Part shown: positions 17,640-26,527 of the stretch, in pieces
How the letters are laid out: the number at the start of each line of letters is the position of its first letter
How positions within the stretch are numbered: position 1 is the stretch's first letter
DNA from: Chryseobacterium camelliae
Lineage (GTDB): Bacteria; Bacteroidota; Bacteroidia; Flavobacteriales; Weeksellaceae
Length of the DNA stretch: 64,000 bases
Assembly: GCF_002770595.1 (NCBI RefSeq)
Contig: NZ_CP022986.1
Location: 310,001 to 374,000 of the forward strand
Reading direction: 5' to 3'
Notes under the pieces: model-generated
Database searches by the model: none
The model's input: only the letters and a program-made list of their open reading frames with translations
Told to the model about the DNA's origin: nothing
Program-made: the position numbers and the translations under genes

Positions 17640-19418
17640 CTAATAATTTCCTTTTTCAATGTAGTGGGCTGCGATTTTTTCTGTCAGTGCCACAACATTC
17701 GGATGGTTGGTATATTTGGTAAATCTTCTCAAACCGGAAAGCATCATTCTCTGCTCGTCGCCTTCTGCAAAGGATACAATACCTTCCTTAGCTGCTGAGA
17801 TAATTTTTTCTACGGCCTTATAAAGGTTCAGCTGTGCCATTGCCGCTTCCACGGAATCCGGTGAGAAATGCTTCTCAGCTCTCAGTACAGCAGATTCTGC
17901 CATATAAATCTGGTTAAGGATTTCAGAAGCGTTCAATAACAGATGCTGCTGCTTTTCGATTTCCATCATGTATTTCTGAAGCGCTGCGCCGGAAACCATC
18001 AGGAATACTTTCTTAAGGTTGGCAATCAACGCCTTTTCCTCGCTCATGAATGCGGAATAATCAGGCACATCGAAAGAAGGGATGCCCATGAGTTCCTTGC
18101 TGATCGCCATTGCCGGTGACAATAAGTCAAGTTCACCTTTCATTGCTCTCTTAATCAACATTCCAACTGATAACAGCCTGTTGATTTCATTCGTTCCTTC
18201 ATAGATCCTGGAAATCCTGGAGTCTCTCCATGCAGATTCCATCGGGGTGTCTTCAGAGAATCCCATTCCGCCGTATACCTGGATCCCTTCATCAGCGGTA
18301 TGCTGGGCAAGATCCGATACGAATACTTTCAGGATCGAACATTCCACGGCAAATTCCTCAACACCTTTCAGCTCTGCCGCTTGGTGGTCCAGTCCGCCGG
18401 CTACCAGTTCGTCGATCTTATCCTGGATATCTTTGGCCGCCCTGTATGATCCGGCTTCACTTACGAAAGTCCCGGTTGCCATTTCAGCAATTTTTTTTCT
18501 GATGGCTCCGAAAGTTGAAATGGATACCCCAAACTGTTTCCTTTCATTGGAATACTGGATGGAATGGTTCAAGATCCTTCTCTGGGCATCCAGGCATGCT
18601 GCTGCAAGCTTGATACGGCCTACGTTCAGGGCATTCAGCGCAATTTTAAACCCGTTGTTCCGTTCTCCCAGAAGGTTTTCAGTGGGGATCTTCATGTCAT
18701 TGAAGAATACCTGTCGGGTAGAAGAGGCACGGATACCCAGCTTATGTTCTTCCTCTCCGAATGTCAGGCTGTCCGGGTTTTCCAGTTCAGACCTGTTGAT
18801 CACAAATCCGGTGATGTTTTTGTCATCATCAATTTTAGCAAACAAAGTAAAGGTATCTGCAAATCCCGCATTGGAAATCCACATCTTCTGTCCGTTGATG
18901 ATATAATGTTTTCCGTCTTCCGAAAGCTTCGCTCTCGTCTTCCCGGAATTGGCATCAGATCCGGCATCCGGTTCCGTCAGGCAATACGCCCCGAATTTGG
19001 TTCCGCCGGCTAAATCCGGAAGGTATTTTTTCTTTTGTTCTTCAGTACCGTACAATACGATCGGCAGGGTCCCGATTCCGGTATGCGCTCCGTAAGCCGT
19101 AGCCAGGGAACCTGTAGCTCCGGAAAGGTAGTCACAAGCCAGCATCGTCGTTACAAATCCCATTCCCAGGCCTCCGTACTCTTCCGGAACGGCAATGCCC
19201 AGCATCCCCATTTCTCCCAGTTTACGCATTACCTCTTCCGTCAATGCATAGTCTTTCTTTTCGAAACGTTCTTTTTGCGGGACCACTTCCCGGTCAATAA
19301 ACTCCTTGGCAGAATCCCGGAGCATTTTCTGTTCTTCGTTCAGTTCTTCAAGACTGAAAATTTCGTTTGCAGGAACTTCCTTGATGAGGAATTCACCGCC
19401 CTTTGTTATATTTCCCAT
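17640..19418 (-). CDS. Acyl-CoA dehydrogenase (long form)
   Basis: 592 residues, about 200 more than the usual short-chain enzymes. It catalyses FAD-dependent alpha,beta-desaturation of acyl-CoA, the first step of beta-oxidation. N-terminal helical, middle beta (YCLTEPDAGSDANSGKT; WISNAGFADTFTLFAK) and C-terminal helical domains are clear. The catalytic Glu is in SRIYEGTNEINR. Residues after about 420 form an extra C-terminal helical domain, as in the very-long-chain/ACAD9 type. It is the last gene of the operon, downstream of thiolase and an S23-like gene, and its stop is followed by a strong terminator. Chain-length preference is an inference from the long form. Confidence 0.95.
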   Translation of the reverse strand: MGNITKGGEFLIKEVPANEIFSLEELNEEQKMLRDSAKEFIDREVVPQKERFEKKDYALTEEVMRKLGEMGMLGIAVPEEYGGLGMGFVTTMLACDYLSGATGSLATAYGAHTGIGTLPIVLYGTEEQKKKYLPDLAGGTKFGAYCLTEPDAGSDANSGKTRAKLSEDGKHYIINGQKMWISNAGFADTFTLFAKIDDDKNITGFVINRSELENPDSLTFGEEEHKLGIRASSTRQVFFNDMKIPTENLLGERNNGFKIALNALNVGRIKLAAACLDAQRRILNHSIQYSNERKQFGVSISTFGAIRKKIAEMATGTFVSEAGSYRAAKDIQDKIDELVAGGLDHQAAELKGVEEFAVECSILKVFVSDLAQHTADEGIQVYGGMGFSEDTPMESAWRDSRISRIYEGTNEINRLLSVGMLIKRAMKGELDLLSPAMAISKELMGIPSFDVPDYSAFMSEEKALIANLKKVFLMVSGAALQKYMMEIEKQQHLLLNASEILNQIYMAESAVLRAEKHFSPDSVEAAMAQLNLYKAVEKIISAAKEGIVSFAEGDEQRMMLSGLRRFTKYTNHPNVVALTEKIAAHYIEKGNY

Positions 19419-19458
19419 TTAATACTGTTTTACTAATTATTTAATTTTGAGTTTTGAA

Positions 19459-19833
19459 TTATGGATTTTGAATCCTGTTCTTTTTTTTTCTTTCCTGAAC
19501 CGTTTTAACTATAGAGGTCAAAATATTCACAATACTTTTAATTTCTGTTTTGTATTTAGCCTCATCAAATTTGACTAATTGAGATTCTGATAATAAATCT
19601 ATCCAATATTGTGTTTCTCTGGCTTCTTTACTCGCAATAGACATCTTATGCAAAAAATCCTTTTCAGAAAATCCAGCTAGAGCTTCCTGAATATTAGCAC
19701 CTATTGAAGTCCCGCTCCTTAAAAGCTGTTTAGAAAGTATAAACTCATTTTGGAGTTTGCATATTTTGTAAAGTTCAATAATCAGCAAAGCAAAATGAAA
19801 TGATTTTTCTTTGATTATGTTATCTTTCTGCAT
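19459..19833 (-). CDS. S23-like four-helix-bundle protein (copy 1)
   Basis: 124 residues, basic and helical. It matches the four-helix-bundle family first seen in intervening sequences of 23S rRNA genes; typical parts are LSKQLLRSGTSIGANIQEA and SIASKEARETQYWIDLL. Family members bind RNA or pack as pentamers; their role is unknown. Here it sits between the thiolase and acyl-CoA dehydrogenase genes, in the same direction. Both ends of the gene fall in AT-rich inverted repeats, and the last codons (coding NRIQNP) are made of repeat sequence. Its composition is clearly more AT-rich than its neighbours, which points to acquisition as a cassette. Confidence 0.88.
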   Translation of the reverse strand: MQKDNIIKEKSFHFALLIIELYKICKLQNEFILSKQLLRSGTSIGANIQEALAGFSEKDFLHKMSIASKEARETQYWIDLLSESQLVKFDEAKYKTEIKSIVNILTSIVKTVQERKKKNRIQNP

Positions 19834-19860
19834 AAATCCAAAATTTAAAATTCAAAATCC
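19463..19860. repeat. Inverted repeats bracketing S23-like copy 1
   Basis: GGATTTTGAATCCT at 19463-19476 faces AAAATTCAAAATCC at 19847-19860, with further AT-rich similarity around both (TTTTGA/TCAAAA units). The arms enclose copy 1 and could form a long stem in the transcript, as the ends of rRNA intervening sequences do. Confidence 0.55.
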
Positions 19861-19867
19861 AAAATCA

Positions 19868-21046
19868 CTATAAAAGTTCAAAAACACTTGCTGCACCTTG
19901 TCCTGTTCCTACGCACATGGTGACCATGCCGTATTTGCTGCCGCGTTTTTTCATTTCGTCAAGCAACTGTACGGTGAGTTTGGTACCGGTGCAGCCCAGC
20001 GGGTGGCCGAGGGCGATAGCGCCTCCGTTGACGTTCAGGATGTCAGGATTCAGATCCAGTTCTTTTTTGATGGCGACGGATTGGGAGGCGAAAGCTTCAT
20101 TCATTTCAATGAGGTCGATGTCTTTCAGTTCCAGCCCGGCCTGCTTCAAGGCTTTCGGGATGGCGTACAGAGGTCCCATACCCATGATCCTCGGCTCCAG
20201 TCCGGCGGCGGCGTAGGAGACCAGTCGGGCCTGCGGTTCCAGTCCGAGTTCCTTCACCATTTCTTCGCTCATGACAATCACGAAAGCGGCTCCGTCGCTC
20301 ATCTGGGAAGAGTTTCCTGCGGTTACACTTCCGCCATTGGCAAAAACAGGCTTCAGCCTGGCAAGGCCTTCGAGGGAAGTGTCTGCCCTTGGGCCCTCAT
20401 CAACGGAGAAATCAAACTTTTTGGTCTGCATTTTCTGGTTTTCATCCAGGAAATTGTATTCCACCGGAATCGGGACAATCTGGTCGGCAAAGCGGCCTTC
20501 AGCGTTGGCTTTCAGGGCTTTCATATGCGATTCGAAGGCAAACTGGTCCTGCTCTTCGCGGGTGATTTTATACTGCTTGGCAACCTCTTCTGCGGTGTAT
20601 CCCATGCCCCAATAGTAATCCGGATTGGTTTTGGCGATATCCGTTTCCGGAACCGGCTTATAACCGCCCATTGGAATGAATGACATGGATTCCGTCCCTC
20701 CTGCAATAATGCAGTCGGCCATTCCGGCCTGGATCTTAGCGGACGCAATAGCTATGGCTTCGCTTCCTGACGCACAGTACCGGTTTACGGTTACACCGGG
20801 AACTTTGTCGGTATTCAGTCCCATCAGGGAAATCAGACGGGCTACATTCAGTCCCTGTTCTGCTTCCGGCATGGCATTGCCTACGATAAGGTCGTCAATC
20901 CTGTTTTTATCCAGTTGCGGTACATCAGCCATCAGCTTCTCGATGACCGTTGCCGCCATAACGTCCGGACGGGTAAATCGGAGCGATCCTTTAGGTGCTT
21001 TACCTACCGCTGTTCTGTATCCTTTTATGATGTATGCTGTTTTCAT
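19868..21046 (-). CDS. fadA: Acetyl-CoA C-acyltransferase (thiolase)
   Basis: 392 residues, standard thiolase length. It performs the thiolytic cleavage of 3-ketoacyl-CoA to acetyl-CoA, the last step of beta-oxidation. The nucleophilic Cys91 is in VNRYCASGSEAIAIA, the catalytic His in GGAIALGHPLGCTGTK, and the second Cys in VTMCVGTGQGAA. NEAFASQ is also present. It lies between the two S23-like genes in the operon with the FadB-type enzyme and the acyl-CoA dehydrogenase, so degradation rather than ketone synthesis is its likely direction. Confidence 0.95.
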   Translation of the reverse strand: MKTAYIIKGYRTAVGKAPKGSLRFTRPDVMAATVIEKLMADVPQLDKNRIDDLIVGNAMPEAEQGLNVARLISLMGLNTDKVPGVTVNRYCASGSEAIAIASAKIQAGMADCIIAGGTESMSFIPMGGYKPVPETDIAKTNPDYYWGMGYTAEEVAKQYKITREEQDQFAFESHMKALKANAEGRFADQIVPIPVEYNFLDENQKMQTKKFDFSVDEGPRADTSLEGLARLKPVFANGGSVTAGNSSQMSDGAAFVIVMSEEMVKELGLEPQARLVSYAAAGLEPRIMGMGPLYAIPKALKQAGLELKDIDLIEMNEAFASQSVAIKKELDLNPDILNVNGGAIALGHPLGCTGTKLTVQLLDEMKKRGSKYGMVTMCVGTGQGAASVFELL

Positions 21047-21068
21047 TTTTTTGTATTAACGTATTGAT

Positions 21069-21480
21069 GTAAAATGTATTAATGGTTTAAAATGTTTGAG
21101 TATTAATTTTATGTTTCAATTTTGCAAGCATATTTTGAATATATTTTATTTCAGAATAGATGAAATTGAAATCATTGTCCTTAAGAAAGCCTAAATCCTG
21201 AGCAATCAAAAGCTGAGTTTCAAATTCAAAGGAAGATCCTAATGCAATATTCAGAAAATGTGAAAATTGATTGTTGGTATCCCGGCCTGCACCTTCTGCG
21301 ATATTTGAGGGTATGGAATATAGGCTTCTCCTCGCCTGTGATGTTAGTCCAAACAGTTCATCCCTTGGAAAATCAGCCGAAACGGTGTAAAAAATTTTAC
21401 ATAGTTTCATAGCTTTCGTCCATACTTCCAAATCTCTGAAATTGTGCATCGTGAATACATTAATACTTTTTACATTTTAC
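21069..21480. repeat. Inverted repeats bracketing S23-like copy 2
   Basis: GTAAAATGTATTAATG at 21069-21084 faces a sequence at 21458-21480 whose complement is the same except for a seven-base insertion (GTAAAATGTA, AAAAGTA, TTAATG). The arms differ in sequence from those around copy 1 but sit at the same positions relative to the gene. Confidence 0.5.
21087..21449 (-). CDS. S23-like four-helix-bundle protein (copy 2)
   Basis: 120 residues of the other common branch of the family, beginning with MHNFRDLEVWTKAMKLCK; the motif LTSQARRSLYSIPSNIAEGA is characteristic. It is only distantly similar to copy 1, so the pair is not a local duplication. It lies between the FadB-type gene and the thiolase gene, 37 bases after the former and 40 before the latter, in the same direction and enclosed by inverted repeats. 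It is AT-rich relative to the flanking genes. Function unknown; no link to fatty-acid oxidation is known to me. Confidence 0.9.
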   Translation of the reverse strand: MHNFRDLEVWTKAMKLCKIFYTVSADFPRDELFGLTSQARRSLYSIPSNIAEGAGRDTNNQFSHFLNIALGSSFEFETQLLIAQDLGFLKDNDFNFIYSEIKYIQNMLAKLKHKINTQTF

Positions 21481-21486
21481 AGAAAT

Positions 21487-23892
21487 CTAATTCCTTAGCG
21501 GTTTCCCTTTCTGCAACATATACTGAATTCTTTCCAGCGTCTTCCGTTCTCCGCAGAGGGACAGGAAGGTTTCGCGTTCAAGGTTCAGCAGGTATTGCTC
21601 GGTGACTACGGTTTCTTCAGACAGGTTTCCTCCGACCATCACATAAGCCAGTTTATCGGCAATCTTTTTGTCGTGTTCGGAGATGTAGTTTCCGGTGAGC
21701 ATCTGATCGGTTCCTACATAGAACATTCCGAGGGCATCTTTTCCTAACACGCGGACCTTTTGTTCGATTGGCTGGGTATATCCGTGTTCGGCAAGGCTCT
21801 TGGCCAGCATTTTTGCGGTCATGATCTGGGTTCTTTTGTCTACGGCAACAATGTCTTTGCCTTTTTCCAGGATTCCCATGTCATAGGCTTCATACGCTGA
21901 AGTGGCTACTTTACCCATGGCGATGTTCATGAAAGCTTCACGGAGCCTGTTGTTTTTAACGTCGTCTTTATGGAATTCCCTGGACGTTCTGAGGGTAAGC
22001 TCTTTGGTTCCTCCGCCACCGGGAATAACGCCGACTCCGGTTTCCACCAGTCCGATATAGGTTTCGGCGGCTGCTACGACGCGGTCTGCGTGCATGGTCA
22101 TTTCACATCCGCCTCCGAGTGTCATGCCGTGTGGAGCAACGACTACCGGAACAGAGGAGTACCGTACCCTCATCATGGATTTCTGGAAATAGGCGATGGC
22201 CATATTCAGGTCATCCCAGTCCTGCTCGATGGCCATCATCAGGATCATGGCGAGGTTGGCACCAACCGAGAAATTGGTTCCCTGATTGCCGATGACCAGT
22301 CCGTCATATTCTTTTTCGGCAAGGTCGATAGCCCTGTTCAGGCCGTCCAGGACTTCGCCGCCTAAAGAATTCATTTTGGAACGGATCTCAAAGTTGATGA
22401 TGCCGTCACCCAGGTCTTCAATAGCGGAGCCTGAATTGCTCCAGAGTGTTTTATTTTTCCTGATGTTATCGAGGATAATGAAAGAATCCTGTCCGGGAAT
22501 GGTATTGTACTCACCGGAATCTTTGCTGTAGTAAATGCTTTGTCCTTCATCATTCACTTTATAGAAGGTGCCGCCCTGTTCGGCCAGCTGCTTCGCCCAG
22601 TCTGAAACTTCGTAACCGGCATCTTTAGCCAGCTCGACCCCTTTGGCTGTGCCGACAGCATCCCAGATCTCAAACGGACCGTTTTCCCATCCGAATCCCG
22701 CTTTCATAGCATCATCGATCTTATAGATATCGTTGGAAATTTCCGGTACTTTATGGGAAACGTAAGCAAACAGGGAACCCAGTGATTTCCTGTACAGCTC
22801 GGCAGCTTTATCCTTACCGCCGATCAGAACTTTAAAACGGTCAATAGGCTTGTCAATATTTTTGGTCAGTTCCAGGGTAGGAAAGGATGACTTGCCCTGA
22901 AGTTCATATTCGAGAGTATCCAGATTCAGTCCCTGGATCTCAGATTTTCCTTCAGCATTCTTTACTTTTTTATAGAATCCCTGTTCTGTTTTGGAGCCCA
23001 GCCATTTGTTATTCACCATGGTCTGGATATAATCCGGAAGCTCGAATACATTGTAGAAATCATTTTTTTCCACGCCGCTTTCACGAACGCCGTTGGCAAC
23101 CATAACCAGGGTGTCAAGGCCTACCACATCGGCAGTCCTGAATGTAGCTGATTTCGGACGGCCGATGACCGGACCGGTAAGTTTATCAACATCTGAAACA
23201 TTCAGTCCCAGTTTCTTGACATTATGAAGGAGGTCCATGATGGAGAATACGCCGATCCTGTTCGCAATGAACGCCGGGGTATCTTTGGCCTCTACAGTTG
23301 TTTTGCCAAGGAATTTAGCGCCATAGGACATATAGAAATCCACCACTTCAGGAAGTGTATCATTCGTCGGAATGATCTCAAGAAGCGGCAGGTATCGTAC
23401 CGGATTGAAAAAGTGGGTTCCGGCAAAATATTTTTTGAAGTCGTCGCTCCTTCCTTCAGTCAGAAAATGGATCGGGATCCCAGAAGTATTGGAAGAAATA
23501 AGGGTACCCGGTTTCCTGAACTGTTCGATTTTTTCGTATACCGATTTCTTGATGTCGAGCTTTTCAACAACGACTTCAATAATCCAGTCAGTATCCTTTA
23601 TTTTAGGAAGGTCATCATCAAAGTTCCCTGTTTTGATCCGGTCTGCAAACTTCGGCGAATAGAGCAGGGCAGGGCTTGCTTTTTTCAGTTTCTCAAAGTT
23701 CTCCGCTGCGATACGGTTTCTTACCGCCTTGTCGTCTTTGGTCAAACCTTTCTTCTGTTCTGCTTCCGTAAGTTCAAAAGGGACGATATCCAGCAGCGAC
23801 ACCCGAACGCCAATGTTGGCAAAATGCGCAGCAATACCGCTTCCCATGATTCCTGAACCGAGAACCGTAACATGTTTGATTCTTCTTTTCAT
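21487..23892 (-). CDS. 3-hydroxyacyl-CoA dehydrogenase / enoyl-CoA hydratase, fused
   Basis: 801 residues. The NAD-binding Rossmann start VTVLGSGIMGSGIAAHF is at about residues 9-25, followed by the dehydrogenase core (SSNTSGIP; GTHFFNPVRYLPLLEIIP; DTPAFIANRIGVF). A C-terminal crotonase-like hydratase/isomerase domain follows from about 480 on (NQGTNFSVGANLAMI; PHGMTLGGGCEMTMHAD; GVGVIPGGGGTKE). This is the dehydrogenase-first order common in Bacteroidota and Gram-positive relatives, the reverse of E. coli FadB. It carries out hydration and NAD-dependent oxidation in beta-oxidation. It is the second gene of the operon, 51 bases after the MarR-type regulator. Confidence 0.94.
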   Translation of the reverse strand: MKRRIKHVTVLGSGIMGSGIAAHFANIGVRVSLLDIVPFELTEAEQKKGLTKDDKAVRNRIAAENFEKLKKASPALLYSPKFADRIKTGNFDDDLPKIKDTDWIIEVVVEKLDIKKSVYEKIEQFRKPGTLISSNTSGIPIHFLTEGRSDDFKKYFAGTHFFNPVRYLPLLEIIPTNDTLPEVVDFYMSYGAKFLGKTTVEAKDTPAFIANRIGVFSIMDLLHNVKKLGLNVSDVDKLTGPVIGRPKSATFRTADVVGLDTLVMVANGVRESGVEKNDFYNVFELPDYIQTMVNNKWLGSKTEQGFYKKVKNAEGKSEIQGLNLDTLEYELQGKSSFPTLELTKNIDKPIDRFKVLIGGKDKAAELYRKSLGSLFAYVSHKVPEISNDIYKIDDAMKAGFGWENGPFEIWDAVGTAKGVELAKDAGYEVSDWAKQLAEQGGTFYKVNDEGQSIYYSKDSGEYNTIPGQDSFIILDNIRKNKTLWSNSGSAIEDLGDGIINFEIRSKMNSLGGEVLDGLNRAIDLAEKEYDGLVIGNQGTNFSVGANLAMILMMAIEQDWDDLNMAIAYFQKSMMRVRYSSVPVVVAPHGMTLGGGCEMTMHADRVVAAAETYIGLVETGVGVIPGGGGTKELTLRTSREFHKDDVKNNRLREAFMNIAMGKVATSAYEAYDMGILEKGKDIVAVDKRTQIMTAKMLAKSLAEHGYTQPIEQKVRVLGKDALGMFYVGTDQMLTGNYISEHDKKIADKLAYVMVGGNLSEETVVTEQYLLNLERETFLSLCGERKTLERIQYMLQKGKPLRN

Positions 23893-23943
23893 TGATAATA
23901 ATTTATTGATTTAATTTTCTAAGTATAATGTCTTGACTGCCGG

Positions 23944-24387
23944 TTATTTCCTGTTGAGGTCTCCGGCGATTTTCATGATTTCATGCATGACTTCCTTAAA
24001 AGTATCCAGCTTCTCAGGTGAGATCTTTTCCATGACCTTCTTATTGAAGTTCACCACTACCTCTTTGGAAAGATTCCTTGAATTCAGCCCCTTATCAGTA
24101 AGCTTGATGATCACTTCACGCTTATCGGTTGTGGTCTTTTCCTTATAGATATATCCGTTATCTTCAAGAAGCTTGATAATCCGGGTAAGGGAGGTAGGTT
24201 CTATGGCCATCTTGGGACCTAAATTCGTACTTCTGGTTCCTTCTTTCGGGTCGATCTTCAAAAGTGTAAGTGCCTGTACGGCAGTGGAATCATGTTCCTG
24301 TGCCATTTCAGTATACATCTTAGAAACCGCTAACCAGGTCTGCTTCAGTATTAGGTCTACATTTTCTATTTTGTCTTTGTGATCCAT
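23944..24387 (-). CDS. MarR-family regulator of the beta-oxidation operon
   Basis: 147 residues from the ATG at 24387; the longer frame to 24447 would contain the promoter and operator. The winged-helix core is clear: a helix around ALTLLKIDPKEG, recognition helix GPKMAIEPTSLTRIIKLLED and the wing region TTDKREVIIKLTDKG. The protein is a likely dimer that binds an inverted repeat and responds to a small ligand. The ligand is plausibly an acyl-CoA or fatty acid, given that the regulator heads the fatty-acid operon. Two copies of a palindrome with core TATGCATGCATA lie in its own promoter region, one directly upstream of an exact TAnnTTTG box, which suggests autorepression together with the downstream genes. 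Confidence 0.9.
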   Translation of the reverse strand: MDHKDKIENVDLILKQTWLAVSKMYTEMAQEHDSTAVQALTLLKIDPKEGTRSTNLGPKMAIEPTSLTRIIKLLEDNGYIYKEKTTTDKREVIIKLTDKGLNSRNLSKEVVVNFNKKVMEKISPEKLDTFKEVMHEIMKIAGDLNRK

Positions 24388-24415
24388 GAGTATTATTTTG
24401 TTCAATGGTTTATAC

Positions 24416-24443
24416 CAAATGTAGTAAATATTATGCATGCATA
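24416..24443 (-). promoter_or_regulatory. Promoter and proximal operator of the MarR-fad operon
   Basis: On the minus strand TACATTTG (24423-24416) is an exact -7 box. TATGCATGCATA (24432-24443), a perfect palindrome, sits eight bases upstream of it, in the -33/-7 spacer. A repressor bound here would block the polymerase. The start codon is 28 bases downstream of the -7 box. Confidence 0.75.
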
Positions 24444-24510
24444 GCATTTATTTCTGTTAAATTTTGTTAACGGATTGATAATAAAACAATTAAATTATAT
24501 GACAAGCATA

Positions 24511-24530
24511 ATACTATGCATGCATAGTAT
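24511..24530. promoter_or_regulatory. Distal operator copy, 20-base perfect palindrome
   Basis: ATACTATGCATGCATAGTAT is a perfect palindrome sharing the 12-base core of the proximal site, 79 bases upstream of it. It lies 26 bases past the stop of the ABC ATPase gene. Two sites at this spacing could be bound cooperatively. Confidence 0.75.
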
Positions 24531-24556
24531 ATGGAAAAGATAACAAATGGGAGTAA

Positions 24557-25513
24557 TCAGTGAAATGTTTTAATCAAAGAAAGGATTTCTTCAAAAGATT
24601 CGCATTGGTAAAGACTTCCTTTTACATCAATATTCCATCGGTTATCCCTGAATTCAAAGTCCAGATGGGACAGATCGGCGGTGCTGTTTTTCTGAAGCAG
24701 GGAATACAGCATTTCTTTGTGAATCGGCGGAGCTGTGATATGGGGTGCTTTAAAATGTTCATTGACATTGAACATAGATGGATCAGTAAGCTCATGGTGC
24801 TGAATTAGAACATCTTCTACCATTCCGGCATGCAGTTTCCGGTCTTTGATATACCAGATCTTATCTGCAAATTCTTTAGCCAGCCTCCAGTCATGGGAAG
24901 AGAACAGGATCAGTTTATGATTCTCCCGCGCTAATTTCCTCAGGGTTTTAAGGATGATGATCTTATTTTTTTCGTCGAGGTGGGTCGTTGGCTCATCCAG
25001 GATAATCACGGGCGAGTTCTGGGTCAGAGCCCGTCCGATAAACGCTTTCTGAAGATTCCCGTCCGACAGGTTCTTAAGCAGCGTAGTATCATATTGTTGA
25101 AGCCCCAGGTCTTCAATGGTTTCCCGCACTTCTTTTTTGTCTTCCTGGCTAAGCTCAAAATAAAAAGGGTAGTGGATGTACTTCCCCAGTGATACCAGGT
25201 CGGTGACCGTATAGTTCTGTGGGATCGCTGATTTAGAAAATACCACGGCTATATGCTCGGCAATTTCTTTAACGGAAAGCTCTTGTACATCCTTATTACC
25301 TAGGGTGATCGTTCCGCGTAAAAGAGGGATCTGGTGCAGGACAGACCGGATGAGCGTGGTCTTTCCCACGCCATTATTACCGATCAGCAGGCATACTTCT
25401 CCTGACTGAAGCTGCGCATCCGCCCCGGAGATCAGGATTTCTTCATAGCCTATATCTGCCTGGCTTATTTTTAACTGCATCGGATGAAAAGTATCGGTGG
25501 TATTTTTATTCAT
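24557..25513 (-). CDS. ABC transporter ATP-binding protein (FecE/siderophore-B12 type)
   Basis: 318 residues. The nucleotide-binding domain covers about residues 12-250: Walker A IGNNGVGKTTLI, Q-loop region around AVVFSKSAIPQ, signature LSDGNLQKAFIGRAL (a degenerate form of LSGGQ), Walker B VIILDEPTTHLD and switch His FSSHDW. A further C-terminal stretch of about 65 residues has no motif I know. The ATG at 25513 is used; MQLKIS at residue 12 is an alternative start. It is 13 bases after the FecCD-type permease, so together they form an uptake importer for iron chelates, haem or cobalamin. No substrate-binding protein gene is adjacent. Confidence 0.9.
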   Translation of the reverse strand: MNKNTTDTFHPMQLKISQADIGYEEILISGADAQLQSGEVCLLIGNNGVGKTTLIRSVLHQIPLLRGTITLGNKDVQELSVKEIAEHIAVVFSKSAIPQNYTVTDLVSLGKYIHYPFYFELSQEDKKEVRETIEDLGLQQYDTTLLKNLSDGNLQKAFIGRALTQNSPVIILDEPTTHLDEKNKIIILKTLRKLARENHKLILFSSHDWRLAKEFADKIWYIKDRKLHAGMVEDVLIQHHELTDPSMFNVNEHFKAPHITAPPIHKEMLYSLLQKNSTADLSHLDFEFRDNRWNIDVKGSLYQCESFEEILSLIKTFH

Positions 25514-25526
25514 ACAATATACAGTT

Positions 25527-26510
25527 TTATCCCTGGAATGAAGTGTTTCTCTGTTTCAGTACCATAAAGAGGATGACCGGGATCCCGAAAACCGAGCTGA
25601 TCACATTCAAAGGAATCTGGGTAATTTCTCCGGTTACGGAAAAAAGCATCATCATCAGCATTCCCAGCAGCATATTTAGAATCCATTGCTGCCAGAGCTT
25701 TGCCGGATTATAGATCATCCTGCAGAAATGCGGAACAATAATCCCGATGAACAGGATAGGGCCCAGAAAAGCCGTTACAGAAGCGGAAAGCAGTGAAGAC
25801 GCTACGATGATCAGTAATTTCAGGTGCTTAAGGTTGACCCCGAAACTTTGTGCATAAGAAGTTCCCAAGGCATTTCCGATCAGAGGTTTGATCGCTTTAA
25901 AGCAGATGGCCAGTCCAAAAGCTACCAGTACGGCAAGCACACAGATCTGGTTTCTCGTCACCATATTATTGGCCCCGAAAGACCACAGGACATAATTTTT
26001 CAGGCTCTGGTTTTCCGCGTACAGCTGGAGCAGGGAAACCACTGCACCTGCCAGTGCAGATACCAGGAATCCGAAAATGATGAGATAAGACTTGTCCTGG
26101 AATTTCCCTGAAACAGATAACAGGACCAGCATCAGGAGCAAGCTTCCGGCAATGGCCGATAAGCTCAGGAACCCGTTCTGGAGAAAATCGGGCAGGAAAA
26201 TATTATGGGAGAAGAAAATGTAAAAAGCGACGGAAAGGCTTGCCACCGAAGTGATGCCCAGTATGTCCGGGCCAGCAAGAGGATTCTGGAAATATTCCTG
26301 CATCAGGAATCCGGAGCTTGGAATGGAAACACCGGCCAGCAGCATAACCAGGACCCTGTTGATGCGTATTTCGGCAATCTGGCTGTTCTGTGAATCCGAA
26401 AAAAAATCTTCTAATGTAAGCGGTAAAAATCCTGTGTTCAGGTTGATGATGGCAGTAATGACCACAGCCACTAAAAATACCGAACACAGGACTCTAAAAT
26501 GTTTTGACAT
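25527..26510 (-). CDS. FecCD-type ABC transporter permease
   Basis: 327 residues with about nine or ten hydrophobic segments. Family motifs include LAGPDILGITS, the segment around LGTSYAQSFGVNLKHLK and GPILFIGIIVPHFCRMI. This is the inner-membrane channel of BtuC/FecCD importers for iron-siderophores, haem or vitamin B12. It lies between a TlpA-like lipoprotein gene and its ATPase gene, all on the minus strand with short gaps (17 and 13 bases). One permease gene suggests a homodimeric channel. Substrate cannot be decided from the sequence. Confidence 0.93.
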   Translation of the reverse strand: MSKHFRVLCSVFLVAVVITAIINLNTGFLPLTLEDFFSDSQNSQIAEIRINRVLVMLLAGVSIPSSGFLMQEYFQNPLAGPDILGITSVASLSVAFYIFFSHNIFLPDFLQNGFLSLSAIAGSLLLMLVLLSVSGKFQDKSYLIIFGFLVSALAGAVVSLLQLYAENQSLKNYVLWSFGANNMVTRNQICVLAVLVAFGLAICFKAIKPLIGNALGTSYAQSFGVNLKHLKLLIIVASSLLSASVTAFLGPILFIGIIVPHFCRMIYNPAKLWQQWILNMLLGMLMMMLFSVTGEITQIPLNVISSVFGIPVILFMVLKQRNTSFQG

Positions 26511-26527
26511 TCCGGGAAAGCCTGGAT

